The notes under the pieces: model-generated
What the model was told of the DNA's origin: nothing
Seen by the model: the letters and a program-made list of their open reading frames with translations, nothing else
Databases searched by the model: none
Made by a program: the position numbers and the translations under genes
Assembly (NCBI GenBank): GCA_018398815.1
Contig: CM031622.1
Location: 23,123,862 to 23,187,861 of the forward strand
DNA from: Conus ventricosus
Taxonomy: Eukaryota > Mollusca > Gastropoda > Neogastropoda > Conidae
Length of the DNA stretch: 64,000 nt
Direction of reading: 5' to 3'
Part shown: positions 1 to 11,384 of the stretch, piece by piece
Layout of the letters: each line of letters starts with the position of its first letter
How positions within the stretch are numbered: the first letter of the stretch is position 1

Positions 1-226
1 GTGTGTGTGGTGGTGTGTGTGTGTGTGTAGACTGGTTGGACTTGGTGTCTTTCTCCCTGGGTGTAATATGCAACTGTTCAAGTGCTAATGTTTGCCTGCA
101 TGTAATTGCACAGTCCACAATGACAAAGGAGTAGCCCAAATCCTTGTCTTGCAAGGTGCCTTTCCATAATTTGTTTATTACAACAGTAACAACAACAAAA
201 CCCAACAAAACTGGTCTTTTGTGGTG

Positions 227-259
<33 letters not shown>

Positions 260-1088
260 AATGTGTGGGCTTGCATGTTTTTGTGGGCGAGTTCATTGAA
301 TGTATATGTGGGAGGCGGAGGAGGGGGATGAAATAATATTCAAATTCCACATGTGGGTCTGCACATGCTGGTGCACGATTGTGAATTTTTCCCTTCAAAA
401 GAATGATGAGATCAGAAATGTGGACGGGGTGGGGTGGGGGGTGGGGGGGGGGGGGGGGGGGGGGGGAGGGGGGAGGGAGAGTGGAGGGAGAATTGGTAGT
501 TCAAGAATGATGCTGGACTTTTGTACTGTTTACCTACAGTCTTCAAGAGAAGAGAGAAGATAAGAATCAGGTTGGCATAATATTAACCACCGCCACAAGG
601 AAAAAGTAAGAGTGCGCAGCTGGATTTGCATGCTCCAGTGTGAATGGAAAGGAAACACATACGGCCCCTTGCACTGCACATCTGTGACCATTTTCATTGA
701 ACAGTAATCCTGCCTTGTGATCAGGACACTGGATTTAGAGATTATGGCCACACATGTTCGTTGTACTATTATTGATCATTGGTGAACCTCAATCAGCAAA
801 CCCTGCACGGGAGAGACGTAAAAGTTTGAACCACGGGAGACAGAATCAGTGCGCTGGAAAGGGAGAGACTGGGCTCACTGAGAGAAAGAAATGCCACGTA
901 GTTGCTGCGTGTCTCAATGTGTCTTTCTTCTTGGCCTGTTAGGTGTGACTGACAGATGTCTGATATGATCTGTCGCAGTCCATTGATTGAGTTTTTCTTT
1001 CTGACATTTTGTCCGTGTCTCTGCCTCTCCCATAGACCCCTTCACTCACTCACTGTCTGTCTTTCTTTTATTAGGCCTTTATGTGTTT

Positions 1089-1109
1089 GTCTCTCTCTCT
1101 CTCTCTCTC

Positions 1110-1158
<49 letters not shown>

Positions 1159-1159
1159 T

Positions 1160-1192
<33 letters not shown>

Positions 1193-1194
1193 TT

Positions 1195-1268
<74 letters not shown>
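1089..1268. repeat. (CT)n microsatellite
   Basis: About 180 bp of nearly uninterrupted CT dinucleotides with a few T insertions, polypyrimidine on the + strand. It creates spurious Leu-Ser and Arg-Glu reading frames on both strands. Confidence 0.95.
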
Positions 1269-1270
<2 letters not shown>

Positions 1271-1552
1271 TCTTGCTGTGTCTATGTCTCTTTCTGTCAC
1301 TCCATGTCTTTCTTTTTCTTCACTGATTTTTTTTCTCCAAGTAGTGGGAGAAAGCAAGTGCAAGCTAACAATTCCTCCATCATTACAATAATAATGTGGC
1401 AAAGGTTAAAAAGGAAAGGGAAAAAAGGGGAGGGAGAGGGTTTGTTAGAGAAAGAAAACCGGAATGATAATTAAGATGATAGCAAATTTTGAAAAGAAAT
1501 GGTGTTAGTTCTGCCAGACAATACAGACCGATTACAGGACAAAACACAACAG

Positions 1553-2012
1553 GGGAACTGGAATAGCTCAGTGGTAGAGTGCCAGACTCATATCTTGGTG
1601 ATCCTGGGGTTGCGGGTTCGAATCTGTGCCAGGCGGTTTCAGTACAGGGGGATTTTTCGCTTGGAGTTAACATTGGTTCTGACTCCATTTCCCATACAGT
1701 CCTTCGAATGAGACTGTAAACTGAGGTTGTGTGTGTGAATGCATGCATAACATGTTGCACACACGTAAAATCCCATCACCAACTTCTGGAGGAGAAGGCC
1801 AGTTTGGCCGTTGGTATGGATGACATGTAACATATAGCATGCACCTTCTCGGAAGTTGGAGTATGGCTGCCTTAATGGCGGGATAAAAAACGGCCATACA
1901 CACAAAACTCGACCACTCTGTTTGTTGAATAGATGAAATTAATCCTTGCCTGTCTATACTGGGAGTGTCCGCAGGAGTGTCAGCCTGCATGCACAGAAAG
2001 AAGAAAAAAAAA
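1553..2012 (+). mobile_element. tRNA-derived SINE, copy 1
   Basis: The head is tRNA-like. It has an A-box-type stretch (TAGCTCAGTGGTAGAG, about 1563-1578) and a B-box-type stretch (GCGGGTTCGAATC, about 1612-1624). A body of about 380 bp and a GAA/A-rich tail near 1998-2012 follow. A second copy at about 60523-60976 matches along its full length, including the body block around the 'cataacatgttgcacac' region, so this is a dispersed family and not a tRNA gene. It lies in a TXNDC5-like intron in the sense orientation. I could not define a clean target duplication for this copy. Confidence 0.85.
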
Positions 2013-2458
2013 CCCCAATGCATTTCGACCTCAGGGGCCTTCTTCAGGTAAAAACAAACAACATTCAGGACGATGAAAACAAAGAATGAGCAACCACTTA
2101 CCTTCTCATATTCTGTGCAAAATGGGATTTGAAACTAATAAAGATGATAGATTATAAATATAAAATCCTTCTCTGACAGCATATTGGGGCCGCTGATTCA
2201 TACTATCAGTGAGACATGGCGTTACTGCCTGGCATCAAATAGAGATAGGCCACGGCCTATAATTCTGTGATATTCTCATAACCAAGAATTAAAAAAAACA
2301 GAATCCAACACCCTGAAGCAGCCAGTGAAGGGAAGAAAAGTGAAATGACAACAAAGTGCTGTAGGGAAGTAAGCTGCGGAAAAAATGAAATATTTACTTA
2401 AAGAGTAATGAATATTTAGTGAAATCTTTGAGCCTGTGCTTGGGTATCTATTCAAGCG

Positions 2459-2570
2459 TGCACACACACACACACACACACACACACCACACACACACAC
2501 ACACACACACCACACACACAACACTCACACACGCACACACAAAAAAATACACACACACACACACATATAT

Positions 2571-2609
<39 letters not shown>

Positions 2610-2616
2610 CATGCAT

Positions 2617-2663
<47 letters not shown>

Positions 2664-2675
2664 ACGCACACACAT

Positions 2676-2741
<66 letters not shown>
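2459..2741. repeat. (AC)n microsatellite
   Basis: About 280 bp of AC dinucleotides with occasional GC, AT and A-run interruptions. It ends about 220 bp before the first coding exon in the window. Confidence 0.95.
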
Positions 2742-2745
<4 letters not shown>

Positions 2746-2961
2746 GTGATGTTACAGATGATGTAATTTGTTAACGTTATAGAATGCATAGTCAGGTAAC
2801 ATTACAGATGTAGTTAGGGGGTGTTACAGATGATGATGTCAGGTTCATGTCACAGATGGTGTGGTCAGGTGATGTTACAGATGACGTAGTCCAGTAATGT
2901 TCCCAAATGAGGTCAGTTTATGGAACAGGTGAAGGTTATGTCTGAGGTCATCTGTCTTCAG

Positions 2962-3048
2962 GTGGATTGTTCCAAGGCCAAGGACGTGTGTGATGAGTAT
3001 GGCATCAAGGCTTATCCTTCCCTAGTTCTCTTTCTCAATGGGACGAAG
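2962..3048 (+). CDS. TXNDC5: TXNDC5-like exon: end of an internal thioredoxin domain
   Basis: 29 codons in phase 0, bounded by ttcag upstream and GTGAGT downstream. The peptide runs VDCSKAKDVCDEYGIKAYPS and then LVLFLNGTK. It covers the beta-strand Cys that is typical of PDI-family thioredoxin folds (VDC), the second Cys of the buried pair (VC) and the cis-proline turn (YPS). The CxxC active site of this domain would be in an exon left of the window. A purely intronic reading past 3048 adds only low-complexity residues, so the donor fixes the end. Confidence 0.85.
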
Positions 3049-3270
3049 GTGAGTGAGACTGCCGCAGTAACCAGCTACGCACACTCTAAATTCTCATCTG
3101 CCAAACTGTCTGTGTCCGTCTGGTCTGTCTGCCAGTCAGACTCTCAAGAGTCAACCACGCTATCCCTTCTCACACTTAGAAAAAGTTGGATGACCACAAT
3201 TTGAAATGAAGGAGCGTTTGCTAGTCGGATACTCCTAGATTCCCAGCTATACAAGTTGTGCAGGATTTCT

Positions 3271-3895
3271 GATTGGTACATGTTGGCTGTTTAGGCTGGA
3301 TTGGTACATGTTGGCTGTTTAGGCTGGGTTGGTACATGTTGGCTGTTTAAGCTGGGTTGGTACATGTTGGCTGTTTAGGCTGGGTTGGTACATGTTGGCT
3401 GTTTAGGCTGGGTTGGTACATGTTCAATTGTTGGCTGTTTAGGCTGGGTTGGTACATGTTGGCTGTTTAGGCTGGGTTGGTACATGTTGGCTGTTTAGGC
3501 TGGGTTGGTACATGTTGGCTGTTTAGGCTGGGTTGGTACATGTTGGCTGTTTAGGCTGGTTGGTACATGTTGGCTGTTTAGGCTGGTTGGTACATGTTGG
3601 CTGTTTAGGCTGGGTTGGTACATGTTGGCTGTTTAGGCTGGTTGATACATGTTGGCTGTTTAGGCTGGTTGGTACATGTTGGCTGTTTAGGCTGGTTGGT
3701 ACATGTTGGCTGTTTAGGCTGGGTTGGTACATGTTGGCTGTTTAGGCTGGGTTGGTACATGTTGGCTGTTTAGGCTGGGTTGGTACATGTTGGCTGTTTA
3801 GGCTGGTTGGTACATGTTGGCTGTTTAGGCTGGTTGGTACATGTTGGCTGTTTAGGCTGGGTTGGTACATGTTGGCTGTTTAAGCTGGGTTGCGC
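3271..3895. repeat. 28-bp minisatellite in TXNDC5-like intron
   Basis: About 22 tandem copies of a 27-28 bp unit (core TTGGTACATGTTGGCTGTTT followed by AGGCTGG). Units vary mainly by one G in the GG/GGG run, and one unit carries an extra short block near 3424. The array begins about 220 bp after the exon. It makes an artefactual reading frame of repeated GTCWLFRL-type peptide that I do not treat as a gene. Confidence 0.95.
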
Positions 3896-6665
3896 GTCAT
3901 TGATGGACAAGCACCAAGCACGTGGTTTGCCTATGATACCTTGGCTCTGGTGTCATGTGGGCAAGTTGGAACAGGAGGGGATACTGCTGGTTCAAGCACT
4001 ACCTTGGAAGTTTTGCAGGTTAACCTGAACTTTTTCACCACTTACCTCAACTGTGTGGAGTTTTTACGTGTACAAGATTCTTCTTCTTCTTCTTCCAGAT
4101 GGGGATGTTTAACCTGCCCCGTGCTCACAGTCTTCAAGTAGACTATTCTGGCACACAGGTTGCATGCATTGTGTATTTTCGTGTAGCCGGTACTCACCCG
4201 TCTTAGGACATGAGCATCGGGATCTTTAGAGTCCGTGTATGATCTTTAGTGCATGTGACACAGACTAGACCTCGGTTTATAGTCTCATCCGAACGACTAA
4301 GTGGGACTAAGTGCTAGGAATCAGTCCCTGTAGGTCTCCCAAGTCGGCATATACCGAACAAAAAGCAAATTATTGATGAAGTCCGTTTCAAGATTGTTTT
4401 TTTCCCCCCCCACTGGTTAGTGGCAGCTTGGTGACCACATTTCAGACTGTCAAATGTAAATGTGAGGTATTGCAGAGCAAATAGAACTTCCACACACATG
4501 GGCTTACAATGTTGCCTGCAGAACATAGTACGGCAAACAAATATGCATTAAACATTGCAAAACAGGTTAAAACGTGTAATCCGTAAGTGATTTTCAACCA
4601 CTGCATGGAATAAGGGATGTCACTGCGTAAAAGAAAAAAAATGAAGAAAAAAAAACTCACCTGTGTACAGGTGTAGCCAGCAAAACAGTATATCAGTATT
4701 TGTCCTCTCTGTGTGTGTATGTGTCTGTGACACCAAAATAACTGAATAATAATAGTCCAGTCTTGTTCAAGTTACCCAGGGTGCTTTGTGTGTGTATGTG
4801 TCTGTGACACCAACATAACTGAATAATAATAGTCCAGTCTTGTTCAAGTTGCCCAGGGTGGTGTGTAGAATTAGGGTCTGCAAGTGTTCACAATTTTAGG
4901 TGCAGAATTGTCAAAAAAAAAAAAATCACTCACAGCCCAGGAGACTGCAGACCTCCACCGCGGTCAAACGAATGTTGGATCCATCTCCAGTCAGTTCCTG
5001 ACTCAAAATCACATTTGTTTGCCACCAGGGGAAGTAATTATGATTGCTGTGTGCAATGTTTTTTTTTTCTTTCTCATATTTGACAAAACTTTCGAAACAA
5101 AAAGTATTCATATTTATGTCATGGGAAAGTGCTTACATTCCATGGAAAACATAAACGTTATTGAGTTATCTGTTGGTAATGGTAACTTCACACTGTTCAG
5201 GTTCAGTGAGACGTTTGTCATCATGTGAACAGACCTTGGATCAACCTGCACAGAAGTAATGGGTGATATGGACTGTAAGGGTCACTCCTGTAAACTTTTG
5301 ATCTTTAACTGCTCTGCATCCATCACTTGCTTCTGATCTGCACAATGGATCCACAGTAAAATTTGATGGGCTGGTGCCTCGGAACTTTCCATCTTTTGAC
5401 AAAGTTTCAAAACAAAAATGAGTCGGTAGTTTTAACATAGTCCTGCATACAGACGAACGGACAGACCGATCAACAGAGGTGATAGAAAACCTTTGCCCAA
5501 GTGAGAAGTGACAACAGAACAATCATTGAAGTAAACAAGTCGTAGTTAGAGATAAGCTGACAACAAGGCATGGACCACACAATCGCTGTGCTTGGGACCA
5601 AGCTGTGCTGATCTCCTGTAGCCTCTGCTGTGGCGAATTAAAGTAATGATAAATGATAATAAAAAATAGTGTTTGTGTATCGCAATTTTGGGTTGAAAAC
5701 TACCAACTGCTCTTTCATACACCATTCAGACCTTCATTCATTCACATATAACAACTATCTTAATGCAGAACTTACTGCTTACACACAGTGTGAAAAAGCC
5801 CCATTGAAAATGCTTGTCTGAAAAAGTGAGTGTTTAGCTGTGCTATGTAAACCCATAAGATGGACGGTTTTGGAAAGTGGGAGGCAGTGAGTTCCAAACA
5901 GTTGGGGCAGCAAAGCTGAAGGAAAGCTAAGTGATTTTTGTATTGGAATGTTCAGGAGTTTCTGACTGGAAGAGCAGATAGCATGTGACAGCTGGTATGT
6001 GCAGAGCTAGAGGACAGGGACGGTGGAAGAGAACCCCATCAAAAGAAATGAAAGGCAAGAGTGGATAGTTTGAACTGGTAGCAAAAAAAACAACCGGCAG
6101 CCAGTGATCTCATTTTCTTTCATTAAGGACAGGTCACATTGCGGTGTTCTGGGTTTGCTGGAGCTGGGGAATGTGCTCCGCCGGCAAGCCGTAGGTACTG
6201 AATGACAGTAATCAATGTGAGAAGTAATAAGTGAATTGACACGTCTCGTCACATTGCTCAGTCAGGGAATGGCGGAAGGCAGGGTCCACTCTTACGCAGA
6301 GCTGAGAAAAGCAACAGAAAGAGCATTGCACTTCATGCTATGATGAAGAGTGCATCAGCAAACAGCATTTGTGTCCATTTCAGGGACAAGTTTTTAAATG
6401 CCTCATGAACTTTTATTGTGTGTGTCAGTCTGTTGCTGTCCTTTATCACTCGGGTCATGTCTCTCGTCTGCCCTCTCTGTCCATTTATCAGGCTTGTTGA
6501 TCTTCTCTGTCTGTCCATATTTAAGTCTGCCTAGTCACTTTTGCATTTTCGTCATTGTCAGGTTTTGACTTTAGCCTGAAGGACAACGAAGATATTTGAC
6601 ATGGTGTGGATGGTTGAGCATAGCTGACATTGACAGAGTGTTTTGACGGCATGGTTATGTAACAG
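3896..6665. other. Intron without recognised genes
   Basis: Only a local duplication (listed at 4711-4863), T-rich stretches and a short TTC run near 4080 are visible. No exon or mobile element was recognised. Confidence 0.6.
4711..4863. repeat. 77-bp tandem duplication
   Basis: Two adjacent copies of a 77-bp block (starting GTGTGTATGTGTCTGTGACA) differ by only a few bases, for example AAAATAAC versus AACATAAC. This is a simple intronic duplication. Confidence 0.85.
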
Positions 6666-6770
6666 GTGGAAAAGTATGAAGGAGATCGGACATTGGAGGA
6701 CCTCAAAGAGTATGTGCACTCCAAGATGGACGAGCACATTCAAGAAGAAGTTCCTGAAGTGACGTACCAG
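6666..6770 (+). CDS. TXNDC5: TXNDC5-like exon: inter-domain helix
   Basis: 35 codons in phase 0, between aacag and GTGAAG. The peptide starts VEKYEGDRTLEDLKEYV, which matches the usual continuation after the cis-proline strand in this family (a gly-lys-xx-aromatic-gly-xx-basic motif, then the last alpha helix). It ends with the acidic linker EEVPEVTYQ leading to the next domain. The junction with the previous exon gives FLNGTK|VEKYEGDR, in good register with the family. Confidence 0.88.
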
Positions 6771-7224
6771 GTGAAGTTTTTTTTGTGTTTTGTTTTTCAA
6801 CTGAATTTTTTCTTGCCCTGTTTTATGCCCAAAAGCCTATGTGGCTGCAGCGTGAGGGTAGGTTGGTGTTTAGCGTGTTTCTTCCATTCCCCCATGCTGT
6901 TGTGCCCCTGGGGGCATAGTGAATTGCTGAATGTCATTCATGATCTGCAGATATGTTGAGAGTGTAAGTAAATTGCTAAATGATGTTTCAGGATCTGCAA
7001 ATATGTCTGAGAGTAAAGTAAACTGTTCTTTTTTTATTTTATTTTTTGTATTCAAATAATTGGAGAAGTACAAGTGCGCAGAAAGAGGACAGTGCGCAAA
7101 GATTTTATCCGCATAGTCCATGTAAATCTCAGAGTATCACAAATACGAATGCTGCAGTTGCTGTGAACTCAGAATGAAAATGAAGAAACATAATAATTGT
7201 GTTTATCGCACCACTGTCATAAAT

Positions 7225-7365
7225 ATAGTGACTGATAAGCAACTCTGTAATGACTGATAAGCAACTCAATAATGACTGATAAGCAACTCTATAATGACCG
7301 ATAAGCAACTCTGTAATGACCGATAAGAAACTCTCTCTATAAGCAACTCTGTAATGACCATAACA
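7225..7365. repeat. 20-bp direct repeats
   Basis: About seven copies of AATGACTGATAAGCAACTC or close variants, slightly degenerate toward the right end. Intronic. Confidence 0.8.
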
Positions 7366-7599
7366 ACCCTCTCTATTCCATTTTTGCTGCACTTGCAGTT
7401 TTATCTTGAGCTCAGGAAGAGACACACTTCCCATGAAGAAAACTGCATAAACACATAGATTAATAAATGAAGGAAAAGGTAAGCCCCACCCCTCATCTCA
7501 ACAACACCAAAATCCCCACCCCCACCCCACCCTTCACATATACACACCCACACTTACTCACAGGGTAAGCACAATCACATGTCAAATCAAAAGAAAAGT

Positions 7600-8765
7600 A
7601 ATCTTAAGCTGGTTATCGTGGAAGAGAAGTCAACCAATATTTATTAAGGTCAGTTTCCACATTTTTTCAATATCACCTTTTAGAATCGGTAAAATATAAC
7701 TCCAGGTCATACCTATTTTATAAGTTTTAAGAATACCAGAGTTCTTGGCAGCGTATTTTTTATAAACTTGCATTTATAAATATAGAACTTAGCCAGCAAA
7801 AATCAACAAATCCATTGTTTTATCTGTAGTTTGTTGCTCTGATATGCCGCAACAGAATCAAAGTTCTCAAAGAAAACTGTTCACAGTGTGGGCATTTGTT
7901 ACGCAACTGTCTCAAAGATCCTGCCAGAAAGAATGGACCATCTCACAGTCCCAGAAAAGATGTCTAACTGTCCGAGTTTCTCGACCGCACAGGTTACAAA
8001 CTGGAGAGTCAAACGGATTCCTCCGTCGGCAGAAGTCTAATGAAGTAGTTTCATCTGGAACCATCTTAATAGTACATCTGTAGTAGTAGAAAAACAAGAA
8101 CCAATATTCATCCCAGTTCGTATTGCCATTGTGTGTTTCAGACCATCTTTCAACTGCAGTGGGAACTATGTCAGATTTGTCATCACTGATTGAATATGTT
8201 TATTTCCTTTTCCAATGCAGGACCAAACTTTTGACTTCTGCCCCTTGTCTTGGTCTTTTGGTCTGGACTGTTTGATTGCATCATGTATACCAGTATATGT
8301 AAGAAAATCAGTTCTCAGTATTGATGGAAATAGATTTTTGAAGTCTCTAAAGTTAATAAACTGACCAGTAACATCAACCAATTGTTTGACCTTGAAAACA
8401 GCAGCTTCGCACCATTCTTTAAAAAACACTGTCTTCCTGTCTCTAAGAACATTGACATTATAATGAATGCATTCTGCCAGAAAATTCATCTGTGTTTAAA
8501 GGACAACAAAACAGACATAGCTTTTTTATAACATCGAAGCGCATCTTTCCAGAATGCATTATTAATTTTTCCATTGAAACATTTGAAAGCTCACTTACGT
8601 AGTTTTCTAAAGTTGCTAGCCCTGGGTACATGTTACAGGTCCACTGGTCCAGTCAGAATCCAATTTTTAGTCTCCTTAACCAGCTTATCTTCATGGAGGA
8701 TATGAAAGATCTTATGTCCACCATTTTCAGTCCACCTTTTAAAAAGTGAATTGTTAAATGACATT
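7600..8765 (-). pseudogene. Non-LTR retrotransposon reverse transcriptase relic
   Basis: Read on the - strand, this stretch shows the C-terminal part of a LINE ORF2, broken by stops and frameshifts. First comes a GGLKMVDIRSFISSMK-ISWLRRL segment (about 8656-8745), typical of the region after the RT thumb. Next is a degenerate stretch with RDFKNLFPSILRTDFLTY (about 8280-8350). Last is a Cys-His motif, CNLCGRETRTVRHLFWDC followed by a Trp (about 7915-8000), seen at the C-terminus of L1/Tx1/Nimb-like elements. No intact frame or endonuclease is visible. Its upstream edge stops about 25 bp before a TXNDC5-like exon acceptor, in antisense orientation. The exact clade is uncertain. Confidence 0.75.
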
Positions 8766-8789
8766 TTATGAAGTTGTGTTGTGTTTCAG

Positions 8790-8872
8790 AATGGCATTGC
8801 AATGTTGACCGATGCATCGTTTTCCCATGTAGTCGACAACCATCTGGTGTTCGTGAACTTCTACACTTCCTG
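8790..8872 (+). CDS. TXNDC5: TXNDC5-like exon: start of final thioredoxin domain
   Basis: 27 codons plus two bases, between gtttcag and GTACAG. The peptide NGIAMLTDASFSHVVDNH continues with LVFVNFYTS and the first two bases of a Trp codon. This is the N-terminal strand and helix of a thioredoxin fold leading to the active-site tryptophan (family consensus FYAPW). Here the residues before the Trp are Thr-Ser and not Ala-Pro. The Trp codon is split across the intron, a junction that fits the next exon exactly. Confidence 0.88.
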
Positions 8873-8920
8873 GTACAGTTTGGATGGCAACAACTGACAT
8901 GCACAATAAACATCTTGCAT

Positions 8921-9007
8921 ACACACACACACACACACACACACCAAAAGCACAACACACACACACACACACACACACACCCCACACACACACACACACA
9001 CCAAGCA

Positions 9008-9084
<77 letters not shown>

Positions 9085-9301
9085 TAGATGTCGAACATAC
9101 CCACACATAAATACGCATACAAACACATGCATGCATGCACACGCACACCCACACCCACACACGCACACGCACACACACACACCACACACCATGCACACAC
9201 ACACACACACACAACACAACACACACACACACACACACAGACGCACACAGCACACACACACACACACACCAAAGCACAACACACACAAAATTCACAAGCA
9301 C

Positions 9302-9371
<70 letters not shown>

Positions 9372-9486
9372 CACACTCACATTACATGTCGAACCCTACC
9401 CACACATATTTACACACAAACACATGCATGTATGCACACTCCCAGGCACACATTCACATACATCAGAGATGCACACACACACACAC

Positions 9487-9520
<34 letters not shown>
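8921..9520. repeat. (AC)n microsatellite block with a duplicated unique segment
   Basis: Three long AC tracts (about 8921-9081, 9160-9370 and 9471-9520). Two similar unique segments near 9082-9140 and 9380-9440 both read ACAT-TA-ATGTCGAAC and then CACACAT, so the block looks duplicated with a period near 298 bp. It starts only about 50 bp after the exon donor. Confidence 0.85.
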
Positions 9521-9521
<1 letters not shown>

Positions 9522-9906
9522 CAAAACATGTCTTATTTTCATCAACTCTCTTTCAGTCTATCACTTCACTCTGTATTTCTTACTATGTTCCCACTTCTTT
9601 TCCATTCCACACTTTTTGAAAGGTGCTGTGTGTTTGGGCCCTGAGCCAAGAATTAAACTTCAATGCTGTATTCAAAGACCCTGTGTGATTGGCTGGGTGA
9701 GAAATGGCACCTCAACTCTGTCCTGATCAATGGTTGGTTAGCTGTCCTCCACCAGGCCACGCTGCTGTCACTGTGTACCATTCCACTCCACTCCACCCTT
9801 TTCACTCCAAATACATGCAGCATATTGGTGGTGTGGGTGTGTATGTTTGGTTTTTGTTTGTTTTCATGAGTAAGTCAACCTGAACATTGGCAGGAAAGAA
9901 GCTAGT

Positions 9907-10295
9907 AGCCGTTTTCTTCTCGGTCAGTTTGCTATGGGTTCAATTGAGAAGACTGGGACCACACAGTTGAGTTTTATCCACTTAATGGGTGGGTCTCTGA
10001 GAATGTTGCTCAAATTTCATGATCAGCACTGCAGGTGTCTGTATCTCTAGGCCTGGTTGATGCCGAGATATATTATGAAAGTAAGCATAGAGTGTGTCTC
10101 TGTCATGCAGTCTCAGACCAGAATAGAAACCCGTAATCTGTTGCATCACCTCCCTCATCCACATCCTCACAATCAGCATTAAAAAGAAAAAAAATGTCTC
10201 AGATGAATGGTCAGTGTGGGTACAATCCCACTGAGGTGGCACAGAAAAGGGGACAGCAAAGAAAAAAAAGAAAAAAAAAAGAAAAAAAAGGTGTA
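9907..10295 (+). mobile_element. Composite tRNA-headed retroposon, 5'-truncated and internally deleted
   Basis: It matches the middle of the complete copy at 48526-49371, from the GACTGGGACCACACAG block to the block ending GTCTCAGACC. It then jumps to the 3' terminal block CACTGAGGTGGCACAGAAAA and ends in an A-rich tail (about 10240-10290). The tRNA-like head is missing and about 400 bp of the second module is deleted. Confidence 0.8.
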
Positions 10296-10339
10296 GTGAC
10301 TCTGGTGCGCTGTACCACAGTGCCTTTGGATCGTAGGAG

Positions 10340-10990
10340 GTTTACTCAGCGTGGTGGTGTTGTGGGTTAGCGTTACAAACCGGGATCCTGAGGTGGGAGT
10401 CCCATCAAGGGCATGATGGATCGTTCAGCCCAGGCCAGCCTTCGCCGGAGTCGAGTGTGTGAACAGCTTAGATGGGGAGACTGGAACCAGTCTACTTTTC
10501 TCTGAGAAAAGTGTTCAGATGTCGTGACCAGCACCACAGGAGCCATTTTCTCAGGCGTCGTTGATGCTGGGAAAGACGGTGTAGGGTGCAGCCCTTTGAT
10601 AACCACACGGGCCAGAATGGAATTGCATAGCGTCGTGCTGATCATTATCACTGATCATCGGAAAAGAGTCTCCAATGCTGTGGCTCTTCATATCAAGCTC
10701 TCATAGGTAATCTCTCTTCCCATGTGCTCACGCTGCCCATGCCCTCAGAGAGTTTGTATTGAGATCCTCGGTATCAGCTAGTTCATGGTGACTATCACTA
10801 GGTGGATGTGGTGGCGCCCTCTAGGAGGGGAAGCTTATCAAGCTGGAACCGCCACTAAGCAGGAGGCTTAGTGTGTTGGATCGGGTCAGCCACCACTGAA
10901 CGCCATCGGAGTGACTAGGCAGCAGTGCAGTGTCTTCTGTGGCAAGCTGCCTCAGGACTGCCGGTGATGGGGCAGTGACAGGAATCTGCC
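10340..10990 (+). mobile_element. Composite retroposon, old diverged copy
   Basis: Recognisable blocks of the same family as 48526-49371 occur in order: the TGGTTAGCG-like head remnant near 10362, the GACCAGCACCACAGG block near 10527, the GTGGCGCCCTC block near 10810, and the GGCAGCAGTGCAGTGTCT block near 10917. The copy is heavily diverged, so the ends are approximate. It ends about 120 bp before the CLEC exon. Confidence 0.65.
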
Positions 10991-11107
10991 TGTGTAGGTG
11001 TGGGGGATGGGTGGGGGGGATGACAGGTGTGAGAGTAATGCCAGGGGGAGACAGGGGAAGATGAGGTGGGGCACCAGGTGATGTCCCAAGGTGTGGTGTT
11101 CCGGCAG

Positions 11108-11231
11108 GTGTCTGGAGTGCAAGGACCTGCAGCCCGTGTGGGAACAGCTGGCCAGCACCAACCAGGACCGAGACGTCACCATCGCCGCCGTCGACTGTGA
11201 GGAACACAGCTATACCTGTGAGACGCGCTCA
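11108..11231 (+). CDS. TXNDC5: TXNDC5-like exon: CLEC active site
   Basis: One base completes the split Trp codon and 41 codons follow, between ccggcag and GTGAGT. The peptide starts CLECKDLQPVWEQLASTN and continues through AAVDCEEHSYTCETRS. CLEC sits exactly where the redox-active CGHC of PDI-family domains is found. Both cysteines remain, but Gly-His is replaced by Leu-Glu. The downstream VDC strand and the second buried Cys are conserved. The exon is GC-rich compared with its introns, as expected of coding sequence here. Confidence 0.9.
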
Positions 11232-11384
11232 GTGAGTCCCCAGCCACTTTCTTCACACGCTTCTCTCCCTGTCTCTAGATAGTCCGTTGTAGTTAGATAC
11301 ATCAATGATGAAATGATTTTGTTGTTTATTTTTCAATACTTTATTCATTCCTTTATTTTGCAGACTTTGTCCAGAAAGGTTTAT

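Larger units (their letters stand above)
1..2961. other. TXNDC5-like intron, left part
   Basis: Intronic sequence upstream of the first recognised TXNDC5-like exon. It holds GT/AC microsatellites (about 1-28, 222-252), a poly-G run near 438-466, a (CT)n tract at about 1089-1268, one tRNA-type SINE (listed separately) and a long AC tract at about 2459-2741. I see no exon here. The long reading frames in this stretch are all made of simple repeats. Confidence 0.7.

Noticed and set aside
1563..1630. tRNA gene
   Set aside because: A and B boxes are present, but the folded stems are poor and the sequence continues into a SINE body found again at 60523.
3533..4028. Repeated VGCLGWLVHVG-type peptide frames
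   Set aside because: Product of the 28-bp intronic array. The adjacent spliced exon has a clear donor at 3049.
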